From SIG565 sp045601525 (GTDB lineage Bacteria > Bacillota > Clostridia > Oscillospirales > Acutalibacteraceae): a stretch of 15,622 nt of DNA. This document shows positions 7,419-15,265 of the stretch, piece after piece; within the stretch, counting starts at the first letter, position 1; the number at the start of each line of letters is the position of its first letter. Location: NCBI GenBank assembly GCA_045601525.1, contig JAZRZR010000018.1, forward strand, positions 1-15,622, written 5' to 3'. The notes beneath the pieces are model-generated. The model worked only from the letters and a program-made list of their open reading frames with translations, had not been told where the DNA came from and made no database searches. Position numbers and translations under genes: made by a program.

Positions 7419-7448
7419 CGACCGATTGAAAAACAATCGGTCGTTTTT
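7418..7448. terminator. Terminator after the SIS isomerase gene
   Basis: Long stem with arms ACGACCGATTG (7418-7428) and CAATCGGTCGT (7434-7444), loop AAAAA. The T-run is best on the + strand (TTTTTATT). On the - strand, which is the direction of the SIS gene ending 2 nt away, the stem is followed by the weaker TATATTTATT. It probably ends the mannosidase operon and insulates spoVAC. Confidence 0.75.
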
Positions 7449-7449
7449 A

Positions 7450-8070
7450 TTAAATCTTGAAAAAATGTGCTTCGGTATTGGCGCATAAATAATGATAAAT
7501 CGGCAAATGCAATTCTTGGATTTTGTAGGTTTCACTTTCGGGGGCGCAAATGCAAATGTCGGATAATTCTTTTAATTTTCCGCCGCCTTTTCCGGTAAGA
7601 CCAATAACAGTAATACCAAGCATTTTGGCAACCTTTGCAGCCGCCGCAACATTTTTGGCATTACCCGAAGTGCTAATTGCAATTAAAATATCGTTTTCAT
7701 TTGCAAGACCGAATAAAGACTGTGCATAAATATATTCGGGCTCAACATCGTTACAAAATGCAGAATTAAGAACTGATATTGAGGAAAGGGAAATGGCCGG
7801 CAAACCAACTTGTAATTTATCAAGTAAATCGTTATCATTAAACCGTTTAGACATTTCTTCCTTTTTATTAGCATCTATCGGCCTTTTCTTTAGAAAGCCC
7901 TTCATAAGTTCGCCAACGATATGGTCGGCATCAGCCGCACTGCCACCGTTTCCGCAAATAAATAGTTTGCCGCCCTTTTCGTACGCCGAAATAATAGAAG
8001 CAGCGGCACAAAGAAGTTGCTCTTTGCACTCACTTAAAATAGGGTAGCGATTTATAAGTTCGTTAAGCAT
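7450..8070 (-). CDS. SIS-domain phosphosugar isomerase, GmhA-like
   Basis: 206 aa soluble protein of the sugar isomerase (SIS) fold, closest in pattern to sedoheptulose-7-phosphate isomerase GmhA and its relative DiaA. Visible motifs: phosphate-binding FICGNGGSAADADHIVGEL (38-55), ISTSGNAKNV (132-141) and a C-terminal QELHLPIYH stretch. Glu54 and His188 line up with the catalytic Glu and His known for GmhA, so it is likely an active aldose-ketose isomerase, not a regulator. ATG start with GAGGTG overlapping the stop of the ROK gene. As last gene of the mannosidase-ROK operon it may isomerise the sugar phosphate made by the kinase, for example mannose-6-phosphate to fructose-6-phosphate; that role is inference. 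No LPS heptose biosynthesis genes are nearby, which argues against a standard GmhA role. Confidence 0.8.
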   Translation of the reverse strand: MLNELINRYPILSECKEQLLCAAASIISAYEKGGKLFICGNGGSAADADHIVGELMKGFLKKRPIDANKKEEMSKRFNDNDLLDKLQVGLPAISLSSISVLNSAFCNDVEPEYIYAQSLFGLANENDILIAISTSGNAKNVAAAAKVAKMLGITVIGLTGKGGGKLKELSDICICAPESETYKIQELHLPIYHYLCANTEAHFFKI

Positions 8071-8079
8071 AATTTCACC

Positions 8080-9027
8080 TCATAGTGTTGCGGTTGCTAT
8101 TGCCGCATAATCACCTATATTTTCACCAAGCGCTGCAGGCAATATTTTACAACAGTTTGCTGAAAGATATAAAGCCTCTTTTTGAATTTCCTCTTTGCAA
8201 GAATCAATGAGCAGTTTTTCGCTTCTTGTGAAAATTCCGCCCAAAACAATGGCTTCAGGATTTAGAATATCAATGATTATAGATAACCCCTTGCCAAGAT
8301 ATTCGCCCGATAATCTATAAACCTGGAGGGCAGTTTTGTCGCCTAAAAGAGCGGCCTCGGCAATGGCTTTTGCGGTTATCTTTTCCTTTATTATACCATC
8401 TTTGCAGTAAAGAGGCAATTCGTTATTTTCGGCGCTCTTAAGCGCTAAAGAATACCCAAGTTGAGCAATACCGCCGCCACTGCAAAAACCCTCAAAGGAG
8501 CCGGGTTTTCCAAACCCTATAGGACCGTTTTTCTCAAGACGGATATGTCCAACCTCACCTGCATTCGAGTTGGTGCCCGAATATAACTTCCCGTCAATTA
8601 TAAGTCCCGCACCAAGCCCAGTGCCAAAGGTTAAGAAAACCATATTTTTGGTGCCTTTACCTGCACCGAATTTCCACTCGGCAACGGCACAAGCATTAGC
8701 ATCGTTTTGGAGTTTCACAGGCACACCATAATGCTTGTATAAAATATCTACAATAGGTATATTATCCCAACCGGGCAAATTAGGTGGCGACATTATTATG
8801 CCTTTTTCACTGTCTAATGGACCACCACAGGATATGCCTATTGCATCACATTTTTTGTCCAAAATACCATCGGCCATTTCTATCATCTTTTCAATCATAG
8901 GAATAGGGGAGATAGAGAGGTCTGTTGGGCAGACCTCTTTTTTTAATAGGGTGATTTCACCATTATCCCAAAGCGCAGTTGTAACGGCACACTTGGTGCC
9001 ACCAATATCAAAACCTAAAATATACAT
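8080..9027 (-). CDS. ROK-family sugar kinase lacking the zinc cysteine motif
   Basis: 315 aa, cytoplasmic ATP-dependent hexose kinase of the ROK family, without the N-terminal HTH of ROK repressors. ATP-binding DIGGTK (7-12), catalytic base Asp109 in LQNDANA, the FLTFGTGLGAGLIIDG phosphate loop (131-146) and sugar-binding GEVGH (Glu158, His161) are present. The usual C-x-C-G-x2-G-C-x-E zinc motif after this His is replaced by GFGKPGSFEG (171-180), so all three motif cysteines are lost while the Glu is kept. It starts 3 nt after the mannosidase stop and ends 9 nt before the SIS gene, so the three genes are almost certainly one transcript. Mannose is the natural guess for its substrate given the neighbouring mannosidase; glucose or another hexose is possible. 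Confidence 0.87.
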   Translation of the reverse strand: MYILGFDIGGTKCAVTTALWDNGEITLLKKEVCPTDLSISPIPMIEKMIEMADGILDKKCDAIGISCGGPLDSEKGIIMSPPNLPGWDNIPIVDILYKHYGVPVKLQNDANACAVAEWKFGAGKGTKNMVFLTFGTGLGAGLIIDGKLYSGTNSNAGEVGHIRLEKNGPIGFGKPGSFEGFCSGGGIAQLGYSLALKSAENNELPLYCKDGIIKEKITAKAIAEAALLGDKTALQVYRLSGEYLGKGLSIIIDILNPEAIVLGGIFTRSEKLLIDSCKEEIQKEALYLSANCCKILPAALGENIGDYAAIATATL

Positions 9028-9030
9028 TTA

Positions 9031-11277
9031 TTATAGACCCCACTTGTCCATCAAGGCCTTGTATTCCTTAAGGTCAAAGGGGGGATAACCGCAAAGGAAG
9101 TGGTTGAAGCCGGTGGTGCCATCGGTGTTTTCCCACTTAAATATAAGCATTTTGTGCTCACGGTATCCAACGGGCAAGGCGTGTATTTTGGTTGAAGCGT
9201 TGGCTTTAGCAACATATTCACCCTCGCCTAAAACCTCATCAGTGGCAGCATCAAGGATAGTGTATTTACCGCTTTTTTCAACGAGTGTATCGTTGCAAGC
9301 GTAAATTTTAACATTCCAACTTCTAAGGTCATCAGCACAAATAGCAAAGGGCTGTTGAGCACGCTTGATATAGTCGTATGCCTTTTTCTTGTCAAAATAA
9401 TAGTCAACAATGGCATCGGAAAGTTGGGGCCAACCATCTAAAAGGTTCCACCAAATGATACCTGTTTTCTTAGGTCTGCCAACACGCATATGCTCAATGA
9501 AGTACTTCTTAGCCTCGGCTTGAGTGATTTGTGAAGCCAAAACAAAGTTTTCAATGTCAGAGGGAACCTCCGAGAAGAATTGACCAAGTTGCATTGCATA
9601 GTTTTTAACTCTTGCAGGGTTCATTCTTTGGTCACTTGAGTGAACAATCCATTCTTCTTTTTCGGGGTTGGGATAAAGGTCTTCCGATTCAATAAATTTC
9701 CTTAAAGAATCGATAGAAGGCATACCCAAATATCCCATTTCGCTTACGAAATGAGCGGTGGATTTTGCAAAACTATCGTTTTTGAAATAGTCACGAGCAC
9801 CCCAAGGATGGTCCTCGGGCCAGTTGTCAAATCTGCCCGATTCAAATACCTTCATGGAAATAAAGGGAGAACTTGTAATATAAGGACGGCCAAAGTCATT
9901 ATATAAAATAACATCAGGAATAACATTAAAGGTTAGTTTGTTTGCGGTGGGAGGAATTAAATTTGCGTGATAGAGGTTGTCAATTTCGTTAGCACCGCAC
10001 CAAAGAATAATAGAGGGGTGATTGCGAAGCTTTCTAACAACCGAGGTAGCCTCTTTACGGATAAGCTCGGCATATTCGGCATCTTGAGGATAATAACGGC
10101 AAGCCATAGAGAAATCTTGCCAAACCATAATACCGTTTCTATCGCAAAAATCGAAGAAAGCATGGTCCTCGTAAACATTGCCGCCCCAACAACGAATTAT
10201 GTTACAGCCAAGGTCCTTGACCATAGCAAGAGCAGGCTCGTAACGCTCGGCATCACGGCTGTGGAAAGCATCAAGCGGTACCCAGTTTGTGCCTTTGCAC
10301 ATAATTTCAACACCGTTGATAAGGAAACGGAATTGACCATCGGTACCATCAGTAGTGTCACTCTTTTCAAGTTTTACAGTGCGCAAACCGAACGAGGCGT
10401 TTTCTTCGTGAACTAATTTACCCGCTTTATATATGCGCATTGTCATATCATAAACATTTGGCTCGCCGTAACCATATGGCCACCAAAGTTTCGGGTTTTT
10501 AATGTTAAGATAAAATCTATGTATCTTGGTTTCCATAACGGTGTATCTCTCGTGGAAAGAACTATCCTCACCGCAGCTTCCGAAAACCTCAATCTCTAAA
10601 TCTTTGAAATCACTCCACTTGCAAGCAAGTTCGAAAATAATTTCATAATCTTCGTTCAAATAGCTGGTATTAGGGCAGGTTCTGATATAATACTGCTTAA
10701 ATGACACAATATCTCTAACCTCAAGTTTAACATCTCGCCAAAGACCTGATGTTACGGCACGAGGCATAATATCCCAACCGTATGTGTGAGGAGCACGGCG
10801 CACACCTGTTTCAACAGCGGGGTTGTGATTGCATTTTTGAATCATAATATCCATATCACGATAATGGTTTGCGATTACAGGGGAGGCAATATGAACCTTT
10901 AAGGTGTTTTCGCCATCTATAAGATATTTTCCAACATCAAACTCGTGAGCGATAAGCATGTTTTCGCTTTCGCCAATCTTAACTCCGTTTAGGAAATATT
11001 CGGCAAGACAGTCAACACCCTCGAAAACCAAATAAACATTTTCTCTTTCTTCGGGGGCAGTAAAGGTACGCTCATACCACCATTCCCAATCCTCATATTT
11101 TTCGGTTTGACGGATATTGGTACCCTTAAATAAATCTTCGGGTAAGAAGCCTTCTCTTGAAAGGTCGAGCTGAACACAACCCGGCACCTCAGCTTTTAAG
11201 AAAATAGGTTGAGCATCGGGTTGTTCCTGCGGTTTGCCGCTAAGAGACCAAACGCCGTTTAAGCTAATAGTTTTCAT
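9031..11277 (-). CDS. GH2 beta-mannosidase
   Basis: 748 aa, glycoside hydrolase family 2, retaining mechanism. Order: N-terminal jelly-roll domain (about 1-190, with VPGCVQLDL and YERTF), an immunoglobulin-like domain (about 190-305), then the TIM barrel with CKGTNWVPLDAF (327-338). The acid/base is Glu431 in LWCGANE and the nucleophile Glu513 in FVSEMGY; the surrounding pattern is that of mannosidase-type GH2, not LacZ or UidA. The end (CGYPPFDLKEYKALMDKW) resembles other Firmicute members. It is shorter than the 800-plus residue beta-mannosidases I recall, with a reduced C-terminal part. There is no signal peptide, so it acts in the cytoplasm on imported oligosaccharides. ATG start with AGGAGG 7 nt upstream. 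First gene of the mannosidase-ROK-SIS operon, divergent from an AraC regulator. Confidence 0.9.
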   Translation of the reverse strand: MKTISLNGVWSLSGKPQEQPDAQPIFLKAEVPGCVQLDLSREGFLPEDLFKGTNIRQTEKYEDWEWWYERTFTAPEERENVYLVFEGVDCLAEYFLNGVKIGESENMLIAHEFDVGKYLIDGENTLKVHIASPVIANHYRDMDIMIQKCNHNPAVETGVRRAPHTYGWDIMPRAVTSGLWRDVKLEVRDIVSFKQYYIRTCPNTSYLNEDYEIIFELACKWSDFKDLEIEVFGSCGEDSSFHERYTVMETKIHRFYLNIKNPKLWWPYGYGEPNVYDMTMRIYKAGKLVHEENASFGLRTVKLEKSDTTDGTDGQFRFLINGVEIMCKGTNWVPLDAFHSRDAERYEPALAMVKDLGCNIIRCWGGNVYEDHAFFDFCDRNGIMVWQDFSMACRYYPQDAEYAELIRKEATSVVRKLRNHPSIILWCGANEIDNLYHANLIPPTANKLTFNVIPDVILYNDFGRPYITSSPFISMKVFESGRFDNWPEDHPWGARDYFKNDSFAKSTAHFVSEMGYLGMPSIDSLRKFIESEDLYPNPEKEEWIVHSSDQRMNPARVKNYAMQLGQFFSEVPSDIENFVLASQITQAEAKKYFIEHMRVGRPKKTGIIWWNLLDGWPQLSDAIVDYYFDKKKAYDYIKRAQQPFAICADDLRSWNVKIYACNDTLVEKSGKYTILDAATDEVLGEGEYVAKANASTKIHALPVGYREHKMLIFKWENTDGTTGFNHFLCGYPPFDLKEYKALMDKWGL

Positions 11278-11294
11278 AAGACTACCTCCTATAT

Positions 11295-11313
11295 TTTATA
11301 ATTTTATTATAAA
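11295..11313. promoter_or_regulatory. 19-bp palindrome over the -10 of the mannosidase operon
   Basis: Perfect 8-bp arms TTTATAAT and ATTATAAA around TTT. Its right arm contains the minus-strand -10 TATAAT. The inner 17 bp match a second palindrome at 15266-15282 in 14 positions. Candidate operator; AT-rich composition makes chance possible. Confidence 0.4.
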
Positions 11314-11334
11314 TACTAATAATGCCCCAAACAA
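11306..11334 (-). promoter_or_regulatory. Sigma-A promoter of the mannosidase-ROK-SIS operon
   Basis: On the minus strand TATAAT (11306-11311) with TTGTTT (11329-11334) 17 nt upstream. The leader to the ATG is about 25 nt and contains AGGAGG (11285-11290). Confidence 0.65.
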
Positions 11335-11368
11335 CGCAAAAAGCCGTATTTTTTTACTGTTTTTTCGG

Positions 11369-11391
11369 TTTTTCTTGAAAAATAAGAAAAA
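11369..11391. promoter_or_regulatory. Inverted repeat over the -35 of the AraC/cupin gene
   Basis: Perfect 8-bp arms TTTTTCTT and AAGAAAAA separated by 7 nt, overlapping the TTGAAA box. It could serve autoregulation. Its homopurine/homopyrimidine arms are low in complexity, so evidence is weak. Confidence 0.25.
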
Positions 11392-11403
11392 ACGATATAT
11401 AAT
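11375..11403 (+). promoter_or_regulatory. Sigma-A promoter of the AraC/cupin regulator gene
   Basis: TTGAAA (11375-11380) and TATAAT (11398-11403) with a 17-nt spacer. The expected transcript start is near 11410, only about 11 nt before the TTG start, so the GGTGA ribosome site would lie at the very 5' end of the mRNA. Confidence 0.8.
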
Positions 11404-11420
11404 TATAGCGGTGATGCATT

Positions 11421-12236
11421 TTGTATAATTATGATAAACTCAAGTGCTTGCAATCTAATGTCAAAATAGGAACAAGGCATTTGGTAGTGGATAATCACGA
11501 TGATATTATGGGGTTTCCGCTTCATTGGCATAACTATTTTGAAATCGAATATATTCTTGAAGGCGAGGGCAAACACATATTAAATGGTGTTACCTATGAA
11601 ATTAAAAAAGGGGATGCCTATATTTTAACCCCAGTTGATTTTCACGCCATCGAAGCCCAATCTAAAATTAAACTTATAAATATATCGTTTGAGGAGTATT
11701 TTTTGCCCGAAAAAACACTTTCATGGCTTTTGGAAAAGGAAAATGCCAGAAGATATAATTTTTCAGGTGAAGAAGCAGAAAGATGCCTGTCGGCAATAAA
11801 ATTGTTGCAAAATGAAAGCGAAACAAACGGTCCCTGTCAGCGTCAACTTTTAGAATATGTAGTAAGTGTTTTTTTAAGACAAGAAAACAGCACTGCTTCA
11901 AGCTCGAAAAAAGAGCATTTAATCGGTATTACCAAAGCAATTTCATATATGCAAATACATTTTCGTGAGAAAATCACTTTGGAACAACTTGCAACCATTT
12001 CAGGATATAACCCAACCTATTTTAGTGAGCTTTTTAGAAAGGTTACGGGTGAAACATATATTGAAAGATTAAAGAGTCTTCGTATAAAATATGCGTGTAT
12101 GTTGCTATCGAACGGGATAAGTGTTTCGGATGCTTGTTTTGCATCGGGCTTTGGTTCGCTTTCAAACTTTTTGGGCGCATTTAAGGAGAAAAAAGGTAAA
12201 ACCCCAAGCGAATACAAAAAAGAACATCAAAAATAA
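11421..12236 (+). CDS. AraC-family regulator with cupin sensing domain
   Basis: 271 aa. The N-terminal cupin (about 15-95) shows the metal- or sugar-pocket pattern FPLHWHNYFEIEYILEGEG (32-50) and GDAYILTPVDFHAI (64-77), typical of AraC regulators of glycoside use. The C-terminal double HTH spans about 170-268, with ITLEQLATISGYNPTYFSELF (185-205) and a second helix pair ending FKEKKGKTPSEYKKE. Start is TTG at 11421: an in-frame TGA lies just upstream at 11412, the next ATG would cut into the cupin, and GGTGA is 6 nt away. It is divergent from the mannosidase operon and convergent with the second GH2 gene, so it is the likely regulator of one or both sugar operons, sensing a mannoside or related sugar (inference). 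Confidence 0.9.
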   Translation: MYNYDKLKCLQSNVKIGTRHLVVDNHDDIMGFPLHWHNYFEIEYILEGEGKHILNGVTYEIKKGDAYILTPVDFHAIEAQSKIKLINISFEEYFLPEKTLSWLLEKENARRYNFSGEEAERCLSAIKLLQNESETNGPCQRQLLEYVVSVFLRQENSTASSSKKEHLIGITKAISYMQIHFREKITLEQLATISGYNPTYFSELFRKVTGETYIERLKSLRIKYACMLLSNGISVSDACFASGFGSLSNFLGAFKEKKGKTPSEYKKEHQK

Positions 12237-12265
12237 AATCTCCGACATAAGTCGGAGATTTTTTT
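12237..12265. terminator. Shared terminator between AraC/cupin gene and second GH2 gene
   Basis: Arms AATCTCCGAC (12237-12246) and GTCGGAGATT (12251-12260), loop ATAA, with a T-run on the + strand to 12265. On the - strand the stem is followed by TTATTTTTG. The stop of the minus-strand GH2 gene lies in the T-tract (12264-12266), directly against the AraC stop on the other side. Confidence 0.87.
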
Positions 12266-13946
12266 ATATTTCTTCCTTAATTCTTTCACAAATTTTTAAT
12301 AGGCAATCGGTTTTAAGTTTTGGCAATCGGTCATAGGTGAGTAGGCCGTTGGTTTCATCCTCAACATCTGAAACCTGTGTGTAAACCGAGGCACATAAGC
12401 CTTGTTTTACGAGTGGCAAGACTTCCTTTTCAAATAGGGAACAAACGGCTTTCTCGTAATTATCGGCATTATCAAACTTGCCGTATCCATAGGTTTGTTT
12501 TGTGTTGAAAACATGATTTGGCATTTTATAGGAATATCCACCGAATTCGGATATAAAATAAGGTTTTCCGTTTTTATGGTTTTTCAATTTCTTAAAATAG
12601 ATATGGCGGCTTAAGAAATCGCTTTTTTTAGGCAAAAACCAACCTGATGCTGTATCTATAAATCTACTCTTGTCAATAGATTTTAATGCCTCATACATAT
12701 CGTCGGCGCAAAATTGTCCCCAACCCTCGTTGAAAATTGTCCAGGCGCAAATGCTTGGGTGATTGTATAGGTTGGAAACAGTCCTTTTCATACAAGTGGT
12801 AAAGGCATTTCGGCTTTCATTGTCAGAGTGTAAGTACTTATCATTTTTTCTAATTGAAAAAAATGTGGGTAGGAGAGTATCTCTTAAAAATGAATAGTGG
12901 CCGTTGTTCACCATATCTTGAAATACAATCATACCGAGTCTATCACATTCATAATAAAATAATTCAGGCTCAACCTTAATATGCTTGCGCAACATATTAA
13001 AGCCTAAATTTTTCATGGCCGAAATATCGTCGGAAAAGCCTTCGGGGGTAGGGGGTGTAAATAATCCATCGGGCCAATAACCTTGGTCTAATAATCCGTT
13101 AAAGTAATATGGTTTTCCATTAAGACAAAGTCTTGGCAAGGAGTTAACCTCACGGATTTCAAGAGTGCGAAGTGCAAAATATGATTCTATTTTGTCATCG
13201 CCGCAAACAATCGAAAAATTATAAAGATGCGGCTCTTCGGGCGACCAAAGTTTAGGACTTTTGGGCTCAATTCTCACCCTACCGTTTTTAACCTCGTATT
13301 GTTCACCTTCACAAATGGCATATCCGTTAAAATCGTCACATAAGAAAACATTGGCGCCCGTGCTGTTGCAATCGATTTTGATATCGCTTATAAAATTGTC
13401 GCAAACCTCTTCTAACCAAACTGTTTGCCAAATTCCCGTAACCGCAGTGTACCACATTCCACCGCGTTTTCTCACACTCTTTCCGTATGGGTGGATGTGG
13501 TCACCAAGCACATTTTTAACCTTTACAATCAAAATATTGGTGTCCTTGATGAAGTCGCTTATATCAAGGCAAAAAGGGTTGTAGCCATCGTCATTTTCGC
13601 CGATTTTTTTACCGTTTAGGAAAATTTCACAACTTTGATAAACGGCGCCAAAGTGCAGCAATACTCGCTTTGAGTTTTTTTGAAAATCGAAAACTTTTTT
13701 ATACCAAAAAACATCGCTGTCGCAAAAGCATTTTCCAATCTTTGAAAGGACAGACTCAATAGGGTAAGGCACTATAATTTTTTGGTCGAAATCAGCGGGG
13801 AGTTTGCCTTTAGTCACAGCAAAATCCCACTCACCGTTAAGGCAAAAAAATGAATCTCGTTTAAGGCTTGGACGAGGATAAACATTCCAGGGCGTTTCAC
13901 TTATTTCGGTTGCTCTCTTGGTGTAAAGAATATTAAAGTTATTCAC
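12264..13946 (-). CDS. Glycoside hydrolase family 2 protein, specificity unresolved
   Basis: 560 aa, retaining glycosidase. A jelly-roll N-terminal domain (about 25-180, with FFCLNGEWDFAV and a VRKRGGMWYTAVTGIWQTVW strand) precedes a shortened Ig-like domain (about 185-265) and a TIM barrel (about 270-555). The acid/base is Glu407 in IFNEGWGQF and the nucleophile Glu467 in FISEFGGYS, both intact. The pattern is of the beta-galactosidase/beta-glucuronidase side of GH2 but differs from LacZ and UidA, so the sugar released is not decidable by eye. No signal peptide: cytoplasmic. The start is GTG at 13946, overlapping the MFS stop by 8 nt, with GGGTGA 6 nt upstream; the overlap suggests coupled translation. 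It probably hydrolyses what that permease imports. The length is at the short end of the family, with no C-terminal extension. Confidence 0.88.
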   Translation of the reverse strand: MNNFNILYTKRATEISETPWNVYPRPSLKRDSFFCLNGEWDFAVTKGKLPADFDQKIIVPYPIESVLSKIGKCFCDSDVFWYKKVFDFQKNSKRVLLHFGAVYQSCEIFLNGKKIGENDDGYNPFCLDISDFIKDTNILIVKVKNVLGDHIHPYGKSVRKRGGMWYTAVTGIWQTVWLEEVCDNFISDIKIDCNSTGANVFLCDDFNGYAICEGEQYEVKNGRVRIEPKSPKLWSPEEPHLYNFSIVCGDDKIESYFALRTLEIREVNSLPRLCLNGKPYYFNGLLDQGYWPDGLFTPPTPEGFSDDISAMKNLGFNMLRKHIKVEPELFYYECDRLGMIVFQDMVNNGHYSFLRDTLLPTFFSIRKNDKYLHSDNESRNAFTTCMKRTVSNLYNHPSICAWTIFNEGWGQFCADDMYEALKSIDKSRFIDTASGWFLPKKSDFLSRHIYFKKLKNHKNGKPYFISEFGGYSYKMPNHVFNTKQTYGYGKFDNADNYEKAVCSLFEKEVLPLVKQGLCASVYTQVSDVEDETNGLLTYDRLPKLKTDCLLKICERIKEEI

Positions 13947-15246
13947 CTTTGTTCACCCTTTTCATAATAAAAAATTCTAAAAATAAAAATCCAACAAGCA
14001 AAATTGCCACAATGCCTGCAGCAGCAAAAATATTTTGGTTTGGAATAAAGGAAACGGTGCCATCGTTATTGGTAACCTGTTCGGCGTTTTTAAGAACGGC
14101 CGCGCCGATAAAAGGACCGATAATTCCCGGAATTAGAACTTGACCTACTATTCTTAAACCCTGGAACATACCCGCTTTGTTTTTAGGGGTGTAATCTCTT
14201 ATCATTGCGCCGAATACCGCACCGCCGGCAAGGTAACCGCACATCATAAGTAAAGAACCAATAAAGACTAAAATGGTGCCTCTAAACAAAAACAAAAGCA
14301 AATAACCAAGCAGCAGCAAAATCAAAGAGGGGAGAATAGAACTCTTGAAGCCTTTTTTATCATAAATTTGACCATAAAAAACCGTGAATATTGCGGCTAA
14401 AATAATGGCCGGTGCCATAATAAAAACATAATTGCTCATTTTAAGTGCTTCGGTATAATAAAGGATAAGATATGGCATAAAAATTTGAATGGAAATTCCA
14501 AAAATCGCAAAGCCCGAAAGGGTTATATAAAGTATAGGGTTTTGCTTAATTACACTCGGCTTAAAACCATAAATAATGTTTCCGAAAACACTTGAGTTAT
14601 CCGATGTTTTTTGTGTGCTTTCTTTTATGAAAAAGAAGCCCAAAGCACCAATAACAATAACGGCAATTCCGATGATTAAAAATATCGTTGTCCAACTTTC
14701 CGCCTTGTCTAAATTAAAGGACATAAAGCCGCCAAAAACCGCTAAAATTGCAATAAGCGGCATCATGGCATTAACACCTTCGGCTTTTCCGCGACCACCT
14801 GAATTTGTAGAGTCGGTCAACCAAGCATTGAAGCAAGCATCGTTTGCGGTAGAGCCAAAAAAGGTCATAATACAATCAAAAATTATAACCAAGGAAACGC
14901 CAATCGAAGCGGCTGAAACGGCGGCAGGGAATAATGAATTTATTACATCTTTTCTTATAAATGCAAAGCATAAAATTGAAACACCCCAAAGAATATATCC
15001 CGCACAAATAAATATCTTGCGTTTGCCGATTTTATCCGAAAGGGCACCCATAAATATTGTTGTAAGTGTGGCAGCAATGGCAGATGCGGCAACCATAGTG
15101 GAAATTGCCTTTGCATCAGCGGCAAACATTTTATAAATAAATACATTGAAATACATATTTTCGATGACCCATGCTATTTGACCCACAAGTCCGAAAACAA
15201 TTAAAACGGGCCAAAAGAATTTAGGGTAAATGCTTTTTGATTTCAT
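13939..15246 (-). CDS. MFS sugar or glycoside permease
   Basis: 435 aa from the chosen ATG at 15246, with about 12 membrane segments. The MFS signature between segments 2 and 3 is clear (MGALSDKIGKRKIF, about 66-79). A second-half loop carries YGQIYDKKGFKSS, its expected repeat, and another marker is an AGGAVFGAMIRDYTPKNKAGM stretch. Layout and context resemble permeases for sugars or glycosides that co-occur with intracellular glycosidases. A longer reading to 15285 adds 13 residues, but the ATG at 15246 has a GGGGG motif about 8-9 nt upstream and gives a normal N-terminus. The palindrome with the -10 is just upstream. It is first in a two-gene operon with the GH2 enzyme. Substrate unknown; it may also feed the mannosidase, since that operon has no transporter of its own. 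Confidence 0.87.
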   Translation of the reverse strand: MKSKSIYPKFFWPVLIVFGLVGQIAWVIENMYFNVFIYKMFAADAKAISTMVAASAIAATLTTIFMGALSDKIGKRKIFICAGYILWGVSILCFAFIRKDVINSLFPAAVSAASIGVSLVIIFDCIMTFFGSTANDACFNAWLTDSTNSGGRGKAEGVNAMMPLIAILAVFGGFMSFNLDKAESWTTIFLIIGIAVIVIGALGFFFIKESTQKTSDNSSVFGNIIYGFKPSVIKQNPILYITLSGFAIFGISIQIFMPYLILYYTEALKMSNYVFIMAPAIILAAIFTVFYGQIYDKKGFKSSILPSLILLLLGYLLLFLFRGTILVFIGSLLMMCGYLAGGAVFGAMIRDYTPKNKAGMFQGLRIVGQVLIPGIIGPFIGAAVLKNAEQVTNNDGTVSFIPNQNIFAAAGIVAILLVGFLFLEFFIMKRVNKGE

Positions 15247-15265
15247 AAAGAACGCCCCCGAAAAA

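Noticed and set aside
9967..10416. 149-codon open frame on the + strand
   Set aside because: Antisense to the catalytic domain of the beta-mannosidase, no ribosome site or domain.
14576..15136. 186-codon open frame on the + strand
   Set aside because: It lies antisense to the MFS permease, whose membrane segments and MFS motif are unmistakable. The frame is rich in Ala, Ile, Pro and Thr as expected for an antisense shadow of a hydrophobic gene.
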